DNA of 64,000 nucleotides from positions 3,129,551-3,193,550 of the forward strand of contig NZ_CP013126.1 in the NCBI RefSeq assembly GCF_001441165.1, written 5' to 3'. Within the stretch, counting starts at the first letter, position 1. Each line of letters opens with the position of its first letter. Both the position numbers and the translations under genes were made by a program. Below, in pieces: positions 35,618 through 43,906 of the stretch. The DNA is from Acidipropionibacterium acidipropionici. GTDB lineage: Bacteria > Actinomycetota > Actinomycetes > Propionibacteriales > Propionibacteriaceae. The notes under the pieces are model-generated. The model saw only the letters and a list, made by a program, of their open reading frames with translations, searched no databases and was not told the origin of the DNA.

Positions 35618-35623
35618 CACACT
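35618..35623 (+). promoter_or_regulatory. -10-like box of the rhomboid gene
   Basis: CACACT, the same hexamer as in the mtlA promoter, lies 7 bases before the ATG at 35631. No ribosome binding site is present. Confidence 0.4.
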
Positions 35624-35630
35624 GGACGGT

Positions 35631-36281
35631 ATGAGTGAGCTGCAACCGCGTCGACGAGGACTCCCCACCACGACCAATCCGGCCGGCCGATCGGCCGTCG
35701 TCATGGTCGGTGTGGTCGGGGTGATGTGGCTGCTCGAGGTGATCGACACCTTCGCGGGCGGCGCCCTGGACAGCCTCGGCATCCACTCCTGGAGCCTGCA
35801 GGGGCTCTGGGAGATCTTCACCGCCCCCTGGCTGCATCACGGCTGGGCGCATCTGGCCGGCAACACCATCCCACTGCTGGTGCTGGGCTGGCTGGTCCTG
35901 GTCGACTCCACCCGCACCTGGGTGGTCTCCGGGCTGGTCATCACCGTCTGCTCCGGTCTGGCGGCCTGGCTGGGATCGGGCCCGGGGACGGTGACTCTGG
36001 GCGCCTCGGGCATCATCTTCGGCTGGCTGACCTTCCTGCTGGTCAAGGGCGTGTTCACCCGCAGCATCGGAGACATCGTGCTCGCCGTCATCGTCTTCCT
36101 CATCTACGGCGGGGTGCTGTGGGGGGTGCTGCCCGGCGCCACCGGCATCTCCTGGCAGGGGCACCTGGGCGGGGCGGTCGGCGGGGTGATCGCCGCCTGG
36201 CTGCTCACCCGGCGCGACCGGCGGGAGCGCAGGGCCCGCAAGGAGGCGATCTCCGCCCGGTCCACCGGCGAGGCCTGGTGA
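35631..36281 (+). CDS. Rhomboid-family intramembrane serine protease
   Basis: This 216-residue six-helix membrane protein has the catalytic serine S126 in LGASGIIFG and histidine H178 in WQGHLGGAVGG, with the oxyanion residues H74 and N78 in HHGWAHLAGN. Rhomboids cleave membrane-spanning substrates within the bilayer. The ends are charged and cytoplasmic, with a basic C-terminus. It lies 13 bases before menB, but menB has its own -10 box, so the two may not share one transcript. Substrates are unknown. Confidence 0.9.
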   Translation: MSELQPRRRGLPTTTNPAGRSAVVMVGVVGVMWLLEVIDTFAGGALDSLGIHSWSLQGLWEIFTAPWLHHGWAHLAGNTIPLLVLGWLVLVDSTRTWVVSGLVITVCSGLAAWLGSGPGTVTLGASGIIFGWLTFLLVKGVFTRSIGDIVLAVIVFLIYGGVLWGVLPGATGISWQGHLGGAVGGVIAAWLLTRRDRRERRARKEAISARSTGEAW

Positions 36282-36287
36282 TAACTT
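36282..36287 (+). promoter_or_regulatory. -10 box of menB
   Basis: TAACTT begins at the rhomboid stop codon and lies 7 bases before the menB GTG. No Shine-Dalgarno sequence is present, so menB is probably leaderless. Confidence 0.5.
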
Positions 36288-36294
36288 CGCGGGC

Positions 36295-37284
36295 GTGAGC
36301 AGCCTGCCCTTCGTCTCAGACACCTTCGATCCCGACCGCTGGCGCGACGTCGACCTGACCGGCGAGCCCCTGACCGACATCACCTACCACCGGCTCATCT
36401 CCCGCGGCCCCGACGACGGCGCCGATCCCGGGCAGGACCTTCCGGTGGTGCGGATCGCCTTCGACCGGCCCGCCATCCGCAACGCCTTCCGCCCCCACAC
36501 CGTCGACGAGCTCTACCGGGCCCTCGACCACGCCCGCTGCACGGCCGACGTCGCCGCGATCATCCTCACCGGCAACGGCCCCTCCCCCCGCGACGGCGGC
36601 TACTCCTTCTGCTCGGGCGGCGACCAGCGGATCCGCGGAGCCGCCGGATACCAGTACGAGACCGCAGAGGCCGCCGGCGACGAGGCCCTGTCGACCGACT
36701 CCCGCCACGAGAGGCTCGCCAAGGGACGGCTGGGACGGCTGCACATCCTGGAGGTTCAGCGCCTTATGCGCGCCACCCCCAAGCCGATCATCGCCGCCAT
36801 CCCCGGCTGGACCACCGGCGGCGGGCACTCCCTCATGGTGGTCGCCGACCTGGCGGTGGCCAGCCGCGAACACGCCCGGTTCAAGCAGGTGGACGCCAAC
36901 GTCGGCTCCTTCGACGCCGGCTACGGATCGGCACTGCTGGCCCGCCAGATCGGCGACAAGCGCGCCCGCGAGATCTTCTTCCTGGCCGACACCTACGACG
37001 CCGAACAGGCGGAGCGCTGGGGGGTGGTCAACCGGGCCGTCGCCCACGCCGACCTGGAGACGACCGCCATCGACATGGGCCTGTCGGTGGCCCGCCGCTC
37101 CCCGCAGGCGATCCGGATGCTCAAGTACGCCTTCAACATGGTCGACGACGGCATCGCGGGCCAACAGGCCTTCGCCGGGGAGGCCACCCGGCTGGCCTAC
37201 ATGACCGAGGAGGCCCAGGAGGGCCGCGACGCCTTCCTGGAGCACCGGGCCCCCGACTGGTCCTCCTACCCCTACTACTACTGA
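36295..37284 (+). CDS. menB: 1,4-dihydroxy-2-naphthoyl-CoA synthase
   Basis: This 329-residue crotonase-fold enzyme closes the second ring of the naphthoquinone from O-succinylbenzoyl-CoA. The oxyanion hole segments FCSGGDQRIRG and IPGWTTGGGHSLMVVADLAVAS are present, as is the active-site VGSFDAGYGSALLARQIG and the MenB-type C-terminal tail ending PDWSSYPYYY. The GTG start has a leaderless -10. menE follows after 13 bases. The menaquinone made here is the respiratory quinone of actinobacteria. Confidence 0.95.
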   Translation: MSSLPFVSDTFDPDRWRDVDLTGEPLTDITYHRLISRGPDDGADPGQDLPVVRIAFDRPAIRNAFRPHTVDELYRALDHARCTADVAAIILTGNGPSPRDGGYSFCSGGDQRIRGAAGYQYETAEAAGDEALSTDSRHERLAKGRLGRLHILEVQRLMRATPKPIIAAIPGWTTGGGHSLMVVADLAVASREHARFKQVDANVGSFDAGYGSALLARQIGDKRAREIFFLADTYDAEQAERWGVVNRAVAHADLETTAIDMGLSVARRSPQAIRMLKYAFNMVDDGIAGQQAFAGEATRLAYMTEEAQEGRDAFLEHRAPDWSSYPYYY

Positions 37285-37297
37285 TCGGGCCGAGATC

Positions 37298-38515
37298 GTG
37301 AATCTGCTGTCGAACGCACGGGTGGTGCGGGTGGAGCGCTCCACCGAGGACGTCTCCTGGCTGATGGGCCGGCTGGAGGCCCTGTTCACGGGGGCCACGA
37401 CGTCGGTCCTGGTGCCGGCCGGAGGAGAGGAGATGCCCCCGGCGGTGGTGACCGACGTCGAGAAGCGGGCGGTCCGCGACCTGGACGACGTCCGGCTCGT
37501 CGTGCGCACCTCCGGCTCGACCACCGGCCACGGCCGGCTGGTCGGGCTGTCGGCCGATCAGTTGCGGGCCTCCATCGAGGCCACCTACGAACGGATCGGC
37601 GGCCCCGGCACCTGGGTGCTGGCGCTGCCTCCCCATCACATCGCAGGCCTGCAGGTGGTGGCCCGCTCGGTCCTGGCCGGCACCACCCCGCAGGTCCTAG
37701 CCGGCTCCTTCTCGCCGGACAATCTGGCCGACGGCGTAGAGGAGGCGCTGTCCCGCGACCGGACGGTCCACGTGTCACTGGTCCCCACCCAGCTCCTCGA
37801 CGCGCTGGCCTCCCGGCGCGCCACCGACTCCCTGGCCCGATGCACCTCGGTGCTGGTCGGCGGGGCCGCCGCCGACCCGGCACTCGTGGAGCGGGCCCGG
37901 GAGGCGTCGATCCCGGTCCTGCTCACCTACGGGATGAGCGAGACCTGCGGCGGCTGCGTCTACGACGGCAGCCCGCTGACCGGTGCCCGGGTCGCCCTCG
38001 GGCAGGGCCCGGGTTCGGGCGACTCCTCGGGCCGGGTGTGGCTCGGCGGGCCGATGGTGATGAGCGGATACCTCGACGGGGAACTCGGGGTCACCGTCGC
38101 CGACAGCACCAGGTGGCTGGCCACCAGCGACCTGGGACACCTGGAGAGCGGCCGGCTGGTGATCGACGGACGGATCGACGACGTCATCATCACCGGCGGC
38201 CTGAAGGTCAACGCCTCCGAGGTGGCCGCGGCGGTCCGCACCACGGGGATGGTCGAGCACGCCACCGTCGTCGGGCTGCCCGACCCGCGCTGGGGTCAGG
38301 TCGTCACCGCGATCGTGGTGCCCTCCACGGCCTGGGACGGCCCCGAGGCCCTTCGCGAGGCGGTGGCCGAGCGGCTGCCGCGCACCCATGCCCCGCGCCT
38401 GGTCGTCACCGTCGCCGACATCCCGATGCTCGAGTCCGGGAAGGTCGACCGGATATCGGCGGGCGCGGCGGCCCGCAGGGCTCGCGATGAGGGCCGGGCC
38501 TGGCATCGGGACTGA
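37298..38515 (+). CDS. menE: O-succinylbenzoate-CoA ligase
   Basis: This 405-residue AMP-forming ligase activates O-succinylbenzoate for MenB. It is shorter than typical ligases, as usual for actinobacterial MenE. Motifs are the phosphate loop RTSGSTTGHGRLV, LPPHHIAGL, the adenylate motif LTYGMSETCGG, hinge TSDLGHLESGRL and the C-terminal lysine region ESGKVDRIS. A GTG start follows menB closely; a clear ribosome binding site is not seen, so translation may rely on the upstream gene. Confidence 0.92.
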   Translation: MNLLSNARVVRVERSTEDVSWLMGRLEALFTGATTSVLVPAGGEEMPPAVVTDVEKRAVRDLDDVRLVVRTSGSTTGHGRLVGLSADQLRASIEATYERIGGPGTWVLALPPHHIAGLQVVARSVLAGTTPQVLAGSFSPDNLADGVEEALSRDRTVHVSLVPTQLLDALASRRATDSLARCTSVLVGGAAADPALVERAREASIPVLLTYGMSETCGGCVYDGSPLTGARVALGQGPGSGDSSGRVWLGGPMVMSGYLDGELGVTVADSTRWLATSDLGHLESGRLVIDGRIDDVIITGGLKVNASEVAAAVRTTGMVEHATVVGLPDPRWGQVVTAIVVPSTAWDGPEALREAVAERLPRTHAPRLVVTVADIPMLESGKVDRISAGAAARRARDEGRAWHRD

Positions 38516-38532
38516 CCTGCGCGGGACCGCCA

Positions 38533-38538
38533 TAGAAT
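38533..38538 (+). promoter_or_regulatory. -10 box of menF
   Basis: TAGAAT lies 8 bases before the GTG at 38547, which has no ribosome binding site. menF can therefore be transcribed apart from menB-menE. Confidence 0.5.
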
Positions 38539-38546
38539 CGGGTATC

Positions 38547-39776
38547 GTGCCCGATCTTGACGTCGCCTCCCTCACCGGCGGGGTGCTGCCCGGTTCCTCG
38601 GCCCTGGCGGACCTGTCCGGGGCCCGCTGGCTCGCGGAGGTCTCGGCCCTCCTCCCGGCGGACGCCGAACGCCCCCGGGTATGGATCGCCCCCGACGCCG
38701 ACGACGCCCCCTGCATCCTCGGATGGGGGACGGCGGCCCGGTTCAGCGGGACCAGCGCGGGCGGGGTGCACACCGCATGGGAACAGTTCCGCTCCTGGGC
38801 AGCGGGGGCCGACGCCGAACCCGTCGCACTCGGCTCCTTCCCCTTCGCCCGAGACCGGGCAGGAGACCTCGTCGTCCCCGCCGTCACCGTGATACGCCGC
38901 GCCAGAGGCCGCCGGACCGAGGTGCTGTCGGCCCCCGGCGAGCCGATGCCCCGCCGCGTGCCGCGTCCCCACCGGGAGCCGGCCTCCCTCGCCGAACTCC
39001 CCCAGCCCGGCGCCGAGCGGGCCTGGCGCACCGCCGTGGAATCGGCCGTGGCGGCCCTGGACGACGACTGCCGGGTGCAGAAGGTGGTTCTGGCCAGGAC
39101 CGTCGAACTGCTCGCCCCCCACCCGATCGACCAGATGGCGGTGGCCACCGCACTCGCCGCACGGTTCAGCGGCTGCTGGACCTACGCCCACGACGGGCTG
39201 ATCGGGGCCACCCCCGAACTGCTGGTCGATCTGCGCGGCGGCCGGTTCCGCAGCCGGGTGCTGGCCGGCACCCGCAAGCCCGCCTGGTCCGAGGAACTGC
39301 TCAGCGACCCCAAGGAGCAGCGCGAGCACCAGCTGGCGGTCGCATCGGTGACGCAGGTGCTCGAGGCCGACGGCGTCAGCCCCACCGTCGAGGGACCGTT
39401 CCTGCTCAGGCTGCCCAATGTCACCCACCTGGCCACCGACATCACCGCCCGGGTCGGTTCGCGCACCGACGCCGCCAGGGTGGTGGACGCCCTCCACCCC
39501 ACCGCCGCCGTGTGCGGCACCCCCCGCGAGGACGCGTACCAGATCATCGAACGGGTCGAAGGACTCGACCGAGGCCAGTTCTCCGGCCCGGTCGGGTGGA
39601 TGACCGCCGACGGCTCCGGCCAGTGGGGAATCGGGCTGCGCTGCGGCCAGTTCGCCCCCGGTTCCCGCCGCGTGACCGTGTACGCCGGGGCGGGCATCAT
39701 GCCCTCCTCCGACCCGGCGAAGGAGTGGCTCGAGACAGGGGCCAAGATGGAGGCGTTCCTGTCTGCGCTGCGCTGA
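38547..39776 (+). CDS. menF: Isochorismate synthase
   Basis: This 409-residue chorismate-utilising enzyme converts chorismate to isochorismate, the first committed step of menaquinone synthesis. The C-terminal catalytic domain shows KVVLARTVEL, GATPELLV, VLAGTRKPAW with the SDPKEQREHQ segment, the HPTAAVCGTPRE motif and GPVGWMTADGSGQWGIGLR. The N-terminal 140 residues are more variable. The start is set at the GTG with TAGAAT upstream; longer readings run into the menE frame. An isochorismate synthase for a siderophore cannot be excluded, but the men context makes MenF likely. Confidence 0.92.
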   Translation: MPDLDVASLTGGVLPGSSALADLSGARWLAEVSALLPADAERPRVWIAPDADDAPCILGWGTAARFSGTSAGGVHTAWEQFRSWAAGADAEPVALGSFPFARDRAGDLVVPAVTVIRRARGRRTEVLSAPGEPMPRRVPRPHREPASLAELPQPGAERAWRTAVESAVAALDDDCRVQKVVLARTVELLAPHPIDQMAVATALAARFSGCWTYAHDGLIGATPELLVDLRGGRFRSRVLAGTRKPAWSEELLSDPKEQREHQLAVASVTQVLEADGVSPTVEGPFLLRLPNVTHLATDITARVGSRTDAARVVDALHPTAAVCGTPREDAYQIIERVEGLDRGQFSGPVGWMTADGSGQWGIGLRCGQFAPGSRRVTVYAGAGIMPSSDPAKEWLETGAKMEAFLSALR

Positions 39777-39784
39777 CGAGGGGT

Positions 39785-39922
39785 CAACCCCCTTCGAACC
39801 CCCGGCGGTCAGACCGCACAGATCAGGTCTGCGCCGCGGGCCTGGGCAACCCCCTTCAATCCCCCGGGCGGTAGGTCCGGATCGGGACCGGTCCGCGTCG
39901 CCGGCCAGGGGCAACCCCCTTC
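39785..39922. repeat. Three short direct repeats between convergent men genes
   Basis: The 11-mer CAACCCCCTTC occurs at 39785, 39847 and 39912, about 62-65 bases apart. The first two copies continue into a similar C-rich tail. They fill the 147-base gap between menF and menD, which contains no gene. Confidence 0.6.
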
Positions 39923-39923
39923 G

Positions 39924-41513
39924 TCACAGAGCCGGCAGGGTCACCTCGATGATGCTGCGGCCGCGGATCGGGGCCCCCAGCACAGCGTCCAGACCGTTGG
40001 CGTCGACCCGCTGGAAGGCCGCGCCCAGCGCCCCTGCCAGATCCTCCAGATCCAGGATCTGAGGGGTGAGGAAGAAGCGCTCCAGGACCGGCCTGGGAGC
40101 GCTCGCGTGCTCCAGGCCGCCGAAGATCGCGCCGCCGGCGTCGTTGAGAACGATCACCTGGACGTCGGGTTCCGACTCGCATCGACCGGTCAACAGGCCG
40201 GTGGCGTCATGGGCGGCGGTCACATCACCCACCACGACCCGCACCGGACGCCGTAGTCCGGCCGCCAGGCCCACCGCCGTCGAGACGGTGCCGTCGATGC
40301 CGGCCAGGCCGCGGTTGGCGACCGCGATCGGCGCCCGGTCGCCGGCCCGGGCGAAGCGGTCGAAGGAGCGGATCACCGCCGAGGCCCCGATCACCAGGGC
40401 CGGGGCCTGCGGGCCGTCGGCTCCGCGGCAGGCGTCCTCCCAGATCATGGCGCATGCACGGTCCTTGCCGTCGGCACCGCCGCCGCGGTCGGCGTCCTTC
40501 CACCGCCGCAGCCAGGAGGGGTCCCGCGGTTCGGGGCAGACCACCTCTCCGGGAGTCGTCATGATCGATGCACGGCCGGCCACATCGGCCCATCGCGGCG
40601 AGTCGGTGATGACCACGATGTCGGCGCTGGCCCCTGTCAGCAGCCGGGAGACCGGCCGGGAGAGGGTCGGGTGGCCGAGCACCAGGACCGTCCCGATCTC
40701 ATCGGCCAGACCGGTCCCCAGAATCGTCTGGTAGTCGGTGATCGCATTGGGGCCCGAGCGCGCCCCCGAGGTGGGCTCTGCCAACAGCGGCCAGCCCGCG
40801 GTCTCGGCGATCCGCGCGGCCGTGGGACCGGCGGCGTCACCGGCGACCACGACGCCGCGGGCCGGCAGGCTCAACCTCCCGGCCCCGGGCGTGCCCCCCG
40901 ACACATGGATGCCGGTCGGCTCCGGCGACGGGCCCACAGCCGGGTGCTCGACCGGGACGAGCGGGTCCCGGAAGCACACATCCAGGTGCACCGGCCCCGG
41001 GTCCCGCGTGATGACCCCCGATGCGGTGGCGAAGGCGCGGCCGACCAGACCCTCCAGACGGGAGTCCGAGGGGTACTCGGCGGGGATCGTCGCCGAGAAC
41101 CGGGCGGCCCGGCCGTAGATGTTGGACTGCAGGGTGGTCTGGTTGGCACCGGTGTGCCACATCTCGTGGGGCCGGTCCGAGGTGAGCACGAGCAGCGGGA
41201 TACCGCTGGCGTCGGCCTCCAGGACGGCCGGGTGCAGGTTGGCGACCGCCGTTCCGGAGGTGGTGACCACGGCGGCCGGGACACTGGCGCCGGCCTGCAC
41301 CGAGGCACGTGAGAGGCCCAGCGCCATGAAGCCGGCCGAGCGCTCGTCGATGCGCACATGGACCCGCAGCCACCCGGCCTCCTCGGCCGCCGCGAGGGCG
41401 TAACCCAAGGGGGCGTCGCGGGAGCCCGGGCAGTAGACGACGTCGCGCAGCCCCTGAGCCACCAGCGCTCTCACGAGCCGACGCGATCGCTGCGCCGATT
41501 CCGCCTCAGTCAT
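39924..41513 (-). CDS. menD: SEPHCHC synthase
   Basis: This 529-residue thiamine-diphosphate enzyme joins 2-oxoglutarate and isochorismate (2-succinyl-5-enolpyruvyl-6-hydroxy-3-cyclohexene-1-carboxylate synthase). It shows CPGSRDAPL at the N-terminus, the activating glutamate in [27 protein letters not shown], and the cofactor motifs [13 protein letters not shown] and [14 protein letters not shown]. Usual ThDP-binding acidic residues are kept. The ATG at 41513 overlaps the menC end by eight bases. It converges on menF. Confidence 0.94.
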   Translation of the reverse strand: MTEAESAQRSRRLVRALVAQGLRDVVYCPGSRDAPLGYALAAAEEAGWLRVHVRIDERSAGFMALGLSRASVQAGASVPAAVVTTSGTAVANLHPAVLEADASGIPLLVLTSDRPHEMWHTGANQTTLQSNIYGRAARFSATIPAEYPSDSRLEGLVGRAFATASGVITRDPGPVHLDVCFRDPLVPVEHPAVGPSPEPTGIHVSGGTPGAGRLSLPARGVVVAGDAAGPTAARIAETAGWPLLAEPTSGARSGPNAITDYQTILGTGLADEIGTVLVLGHPTLSRPVSRLLTGASADIVVITDSPRWADVAGRASIMTTPGEVVCPEPRDPSWLRRWKDADRGGGADGKDRACAMIWEDACRGADGPQAPALVIGASAVIRSFDRFARAGDRAPIAVANRGLAGIDGTVSTAVGLAAGLRRPVRVVVGDVTAAHDATGLLTGRCESEPDVQVIVLNDAGGAIFGGLEHASAPRPVLERFFLTPQILDLEDLAGALGAAFQRVDANGLDAVLGAPIRGRSIIEVTLPAL

Positions 41514-42504
41514 CGAGGGCCTCCGCCATCTCATCCAGGCGGGCGGCCCATCGGCCGCACAGCTCCCGGCCCCCCTCGGTGACGCCGGAGGTGTCGACCG
41601 TGACCCGACGGACCGGGATCGAGCCGTTCTGGGGCAGGAGCGGATCCGGCGTGACATCGCCGGTGAACAGCCGGGTGGTGGCCAGCCCGCAGGCGTGGTC
41701 CAGACGCGGCATGGCGGCCGCCAGGTGGGCCGCCAGACCGATGCCGACGCTGGTGTCCAGGGCCGAGGAGACGACGGCGGGCAGCCCGGCCTCCTCGACG
41801 ACCTGCAGGGCCCGCAGCACCCCGCCCAGGGGCTGGGCCTTGACGATGATGAGATCTGCGGCCCCCGCGCGGGCCACCGCCAAGGGGTCCTCGGCCCGGC
41901 GCACCGACTCGTCGGCGGCGATCGGCACGTCGACGCGGCGCCTCACCGCGGCCAGATCGGCGATGCTCGGACAGGGCTGCTCGGCGTACTCCAACTCCCC
42001 GGCCGCCGCGGCCAGTTCGGTGATCGCAGCGACAGCCTCATCGACCGTCCAGGCCGCGTTGGCGTCGATCCTGATGCGCCCGCCCGCCCCCAGGGCGTCG
42101 CGGACCGCCTCGACGCGGGCGCAGTCCGCCGACAGCCGGGAGCGCGGATCGGCGACCTTCACCTTGGCCGTGGCGCACCCCGAGGAGGAGACGATGCGGT
42201 ACGCCTGCCCGGGGTCGACGACGGGGACGGTGACATTGACGGGGATGCTGTCGCGCAGCGGGTCCGGAAGCGACGACGTCGCCCCCTCGATGCCGGCCCG
42301 CAGCCAGGCCGAGGACTCGGCGGCGTCGTAGTCCCAGAACGGCGAGGTCTCGCCCCAGCCGGACGGGCCGTGGAGCAGCAGGCCGTCACGCACGTCGATG
42401 CGACGGAACCGGACGGTGAGCGGCACGCGGTAGACCAGCAGGTCGTCGATCCCCCTGTCGACCATAGATGCGGGTACGGGGAGCCGGTGGAGGGTCAGTG
42501 TCAC
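41506..42504 (-). CDS. menC: O-succinylbenzoate synthase
   Basis: This 332-residue enolase-superfamily enzyme dehydrates SHCHC to O-succinylbenzoate. Catalytic features are the lysine pair in AKVKVAD, metal ligands in DANAAW, EQPC and AADES, and the second lysine in [10 protein letters not shown]. The GTG at 42504 is chosen because TACGAT lies 6 bases upstream. An ATG at 42465 gives an N-terminus closer to typical family members and cannot be excluded. It is the first gene of the menC-menD pair. Confidence 0.9.
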   Translation of the reverse strand: MTLTLHRLPVPASMVDRGIDDLLVYRVPLTVRFRRIDVRDGLLLHGPSGWGETSPFWDYDAAESSAWLRAGIEGATSSLPDPLRDSIPVNVTVPVVDPGQAYRIVSSSGCATAKVKVADPRSRLSADCARVEAVRDALGAGGRIRIDANAAWTVDEAVAAITELAAAAGELEYAEQPCPSIADLAAVRRRVDVPIAADESVRRAEDPLAVARAGAADLIIVKAQPLGGVLRALQVVEEAGLPAVVSSALDTSVGIGLAAHLAAAMPRLDHACGLATTRLFTGDVTPDPLLPQNGSIPVRRVTVDTSGVTEGGRELCGRWAARLDEMAEALDD

Positions 42505-42510
42505 GGCGCC

Positions 42511-42516
42511 ATCGTA
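42511..42516 (-). promoter_or_regulatory. -10 box of menC-menD
   Basis: On the minus strand TACGAT lies 6 bases before the GTG at 42504 with no Shine-Dalgarno sequence. Confidence 0.45.
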
Positions 42517-42621
42517 GGACGGATCACCGGCCCGCCAGCCGTTCCAGGGTGGCAGAGTATGTGGATCGATCCTGTCCGCGATCATCGGCACAGTGCTCCC
42601 CGCGACGACGAGAGGACGATC

Positions 42622-43203
42622 ATGACCACCACATCGAGATCCTGGCCCGACCAGCTGGCCGCCCAGCTGCGGTGGCACTGGGACCACCAGCTCAGCGCCC
42701 GGCTCGCCGGCCTCACCGACGAGGAGTATTTCTGGGAGCCCGTCGCCGACTGCTGGAGCGTGCGCCCGCGCGGCACCAGCACCGCCCAGATGCAGGCCGG
42801 ATCGGGGGCGATGACGATCGACTTCGCGTTCCCGGAGCCCTCCCCCGCCCCGTTCACCACCATCGCCTGGCGGCTGGGCCATGTGATCGTCGGGGTGCTC
42901 GGGGCGCGCAACGGCGTGCACTTCGGCCACGAGCAGGTCACCTACGACTCCTTCGAGTACGCGCCCACCGCGACGCAGGCGCTTGCCCAGCTGGAACGGG
43001 AGTACCGGCGATGGACAGACGGCGTCGCGGCGATGAGCGAGGATGAGTTCTGGGCTCCCTGCGGCCCCGGCGAGGGAGGCTGGGCCGATCATCCGATGGC
43101 CGAGCTCGTGCTGCACATCAACAGGGAGGTCATCCACCATCTCTCGGAGGTCTGCCTGCTGCGCGACCTCCATCTCCACACCATCAGACAGGACGCATCA
43201 TGA
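42622..43203 (+). CDS. DinB-superfamily protein
   Basis: This 193-residue four-helix-bundle protein has the histidines expected for the DinB metal site in WRLGHVIVG and in INREVIHHLSEV. DinB-like proteins in actinobacteria include mycothiol-dependent transferases and enzymes of unknown function. GAGAGGAC precedes the ATG. Its stop overlaps the following VOC-protein gene by four bases, so the two are co-translated; together they may act in thiol-linked detoxification, but that is a guess. Confidence 0.75.
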   Translation: MTTTSRSWPDQLAAQLRWHWDHQLSARLAGLTDEEYFWEPVADCWSVRPRGTSTAQMQAGSGAMTIDFAFPEPSPAPFTTIAWRLGHVIVGVLGARNGVHFGHEQVTYDSFEYAPTATQALAQLEREYRRWTDGVAAMSEDEFWAPCGPGEGGWADHPMAELVLHINREVIHHLSEVCLLRDLHLHTIRQDAS

Positions 43204-43658
43204 GCAGACCATTCCAGGTGACCTTCGACACCCACGACCCGATCGCCGTGTCCAGATTCTGGGCCGAGGTGCTCGGCTACATCATCCCTGGGCCGCCCGG
43301 GGTGGAGCTGACCCCCGACGAGGACCCCTATGACGCCTGGGAGACCTTCATCACCGGGCTGGGCATGGACTTCGCCGGGAGCATCGCCGGGGCCGCCGAG
43401 GACCCGGACGGCACCGGTCCCCGGCTGTACTTCCAGAAGGTCCCCGAGGACAAGACCGTCAAGAACCGGGTGCATCTGGATGTGCGGGTGGCACCCGACC
43501 TGGACGGCGACGAGCGGATGGCGGCCCTGGAGGCCGAGAGCCGGCGTCTGGAGGAGCTGGGAGGCCGTCGTCTGCGGCGCTTCGACCCCGCACCCCCGCT
43601 CGACCGGGGCCACATCGTGATGGCCGACCCGGAGGGCAACGAGTTCTGCCTCGACTGA
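43200..43658 (+). CDS. VOC/glyoxalase-fold protein
   Basis: This 152-residue protein has the paired beta-alpha-beta-beta-beta arrangement of the vicinal oxygen chelate superfamily. Family-like segments are TFDTHDPIAVSRFWAEVLGY at the N-terminus, KNRVHLDVRVA in the middle and MADPEGNEFCLD at the end. Such proteins include glyoxalases, dioxygenases and antibiotic-binding proteins. It overlaps the DinB-like gene by four bases. No specific substrate can be named. Confidence 0.82.
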   Translation: MSRPFQVTFDTHDPIAVSRFWAEVLGYIIPGPPGVELTPDEDPYDAWETFITGLGMDFAGSIAGAAEDPDGTGPRLYFQKVPEDKTVKNRVHLDVRVAPDLDGDERMAALEAESRRLEELGGRRLRRFDPAPPLDRGHIVMADPEGNEFCLD

Positions 43659-43665
43659 ATCCCGT

Positions 43666-43677
43666 ATTGGTACCAAT
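43666..43677. promoter_or_regulatory. Perfect 12-bp palindrome upstream of the RHH gene
   Basis: ATTGGTACCAAT is a perfect palindrome ending 5 bases before the ATG at 43683. It is a likely operator for the ribbon-helix-helix protein encoded there. Confidence 0.6.
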
Positions 43678-43682
43678 CTGGT

Positions 43683-43883
43683 ATGACTGCTCAGATCGCG
43701 GTCAGACTTCCCGATGCCCTCGTCTCCTGGGTCGATTCCCAGGTGAGCGGCGGCGCGGCACCCAGTCGTGCCGTCGTCTCTCACGCCCTCGAACGAGAGT
43801 TTCGCCGTGCCGCGGCCGAACGCGATGCACAGATCCTCCGGGAGCATCCGACCGTCGACCTGGACCTCCCTCTCCTCAGCTGA
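43683..43883 (+). CDS. Orphan ribbon-helix-helix (CopG/ParD-like) regulator
   Basis: This 66-residue protein starts with the beta-strand AQIAVRLPDALVSWVDSQV and continues into helices as in ribbon-helix-helix antitoxins of the MazE/ParD/CopG type. The acidic-hydrophobic tail (PTVDLDLPLLS) resembles a toxin-binding extension. No toxin gene follows, since lepA ends 23 bases downstream on the other strand. No ribosome binding site is present; the palindrome just upstream suggests autorepression. It may be an orphan antitoxin or a stand-alone regulator. Confidence 0.72.
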   Translation: MTAQIAVRLPDALVSWVDSQVSGGAAPSRAVVSHALEREFRRAAAERDAQILREHPTVDLDLPLLS

Positions 43884-43906
43884 ACAATGATGAGCAATGA
43901 GGGGCC

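Noticed and set aside
35448-36383. A long N-terminal extension of the first acs gene
   Set aside because: The frame stays open through the rhomboid gene on the other strand, but family homology and an AAGGAGG site place the start at 35447.
39777-39923. A CRISPR array
   Set aside because: Only three imperfect 11-base repeats with dissimilar spacers occur, and no cas gene is in the window.
43667-43900. A 77-codon frame as toxin partner of the RHH protein
   Set aside because: It is the same DNA in another frame, fully overlapping the RHH gene, and Arg/Pro-rich like other shadow frames.
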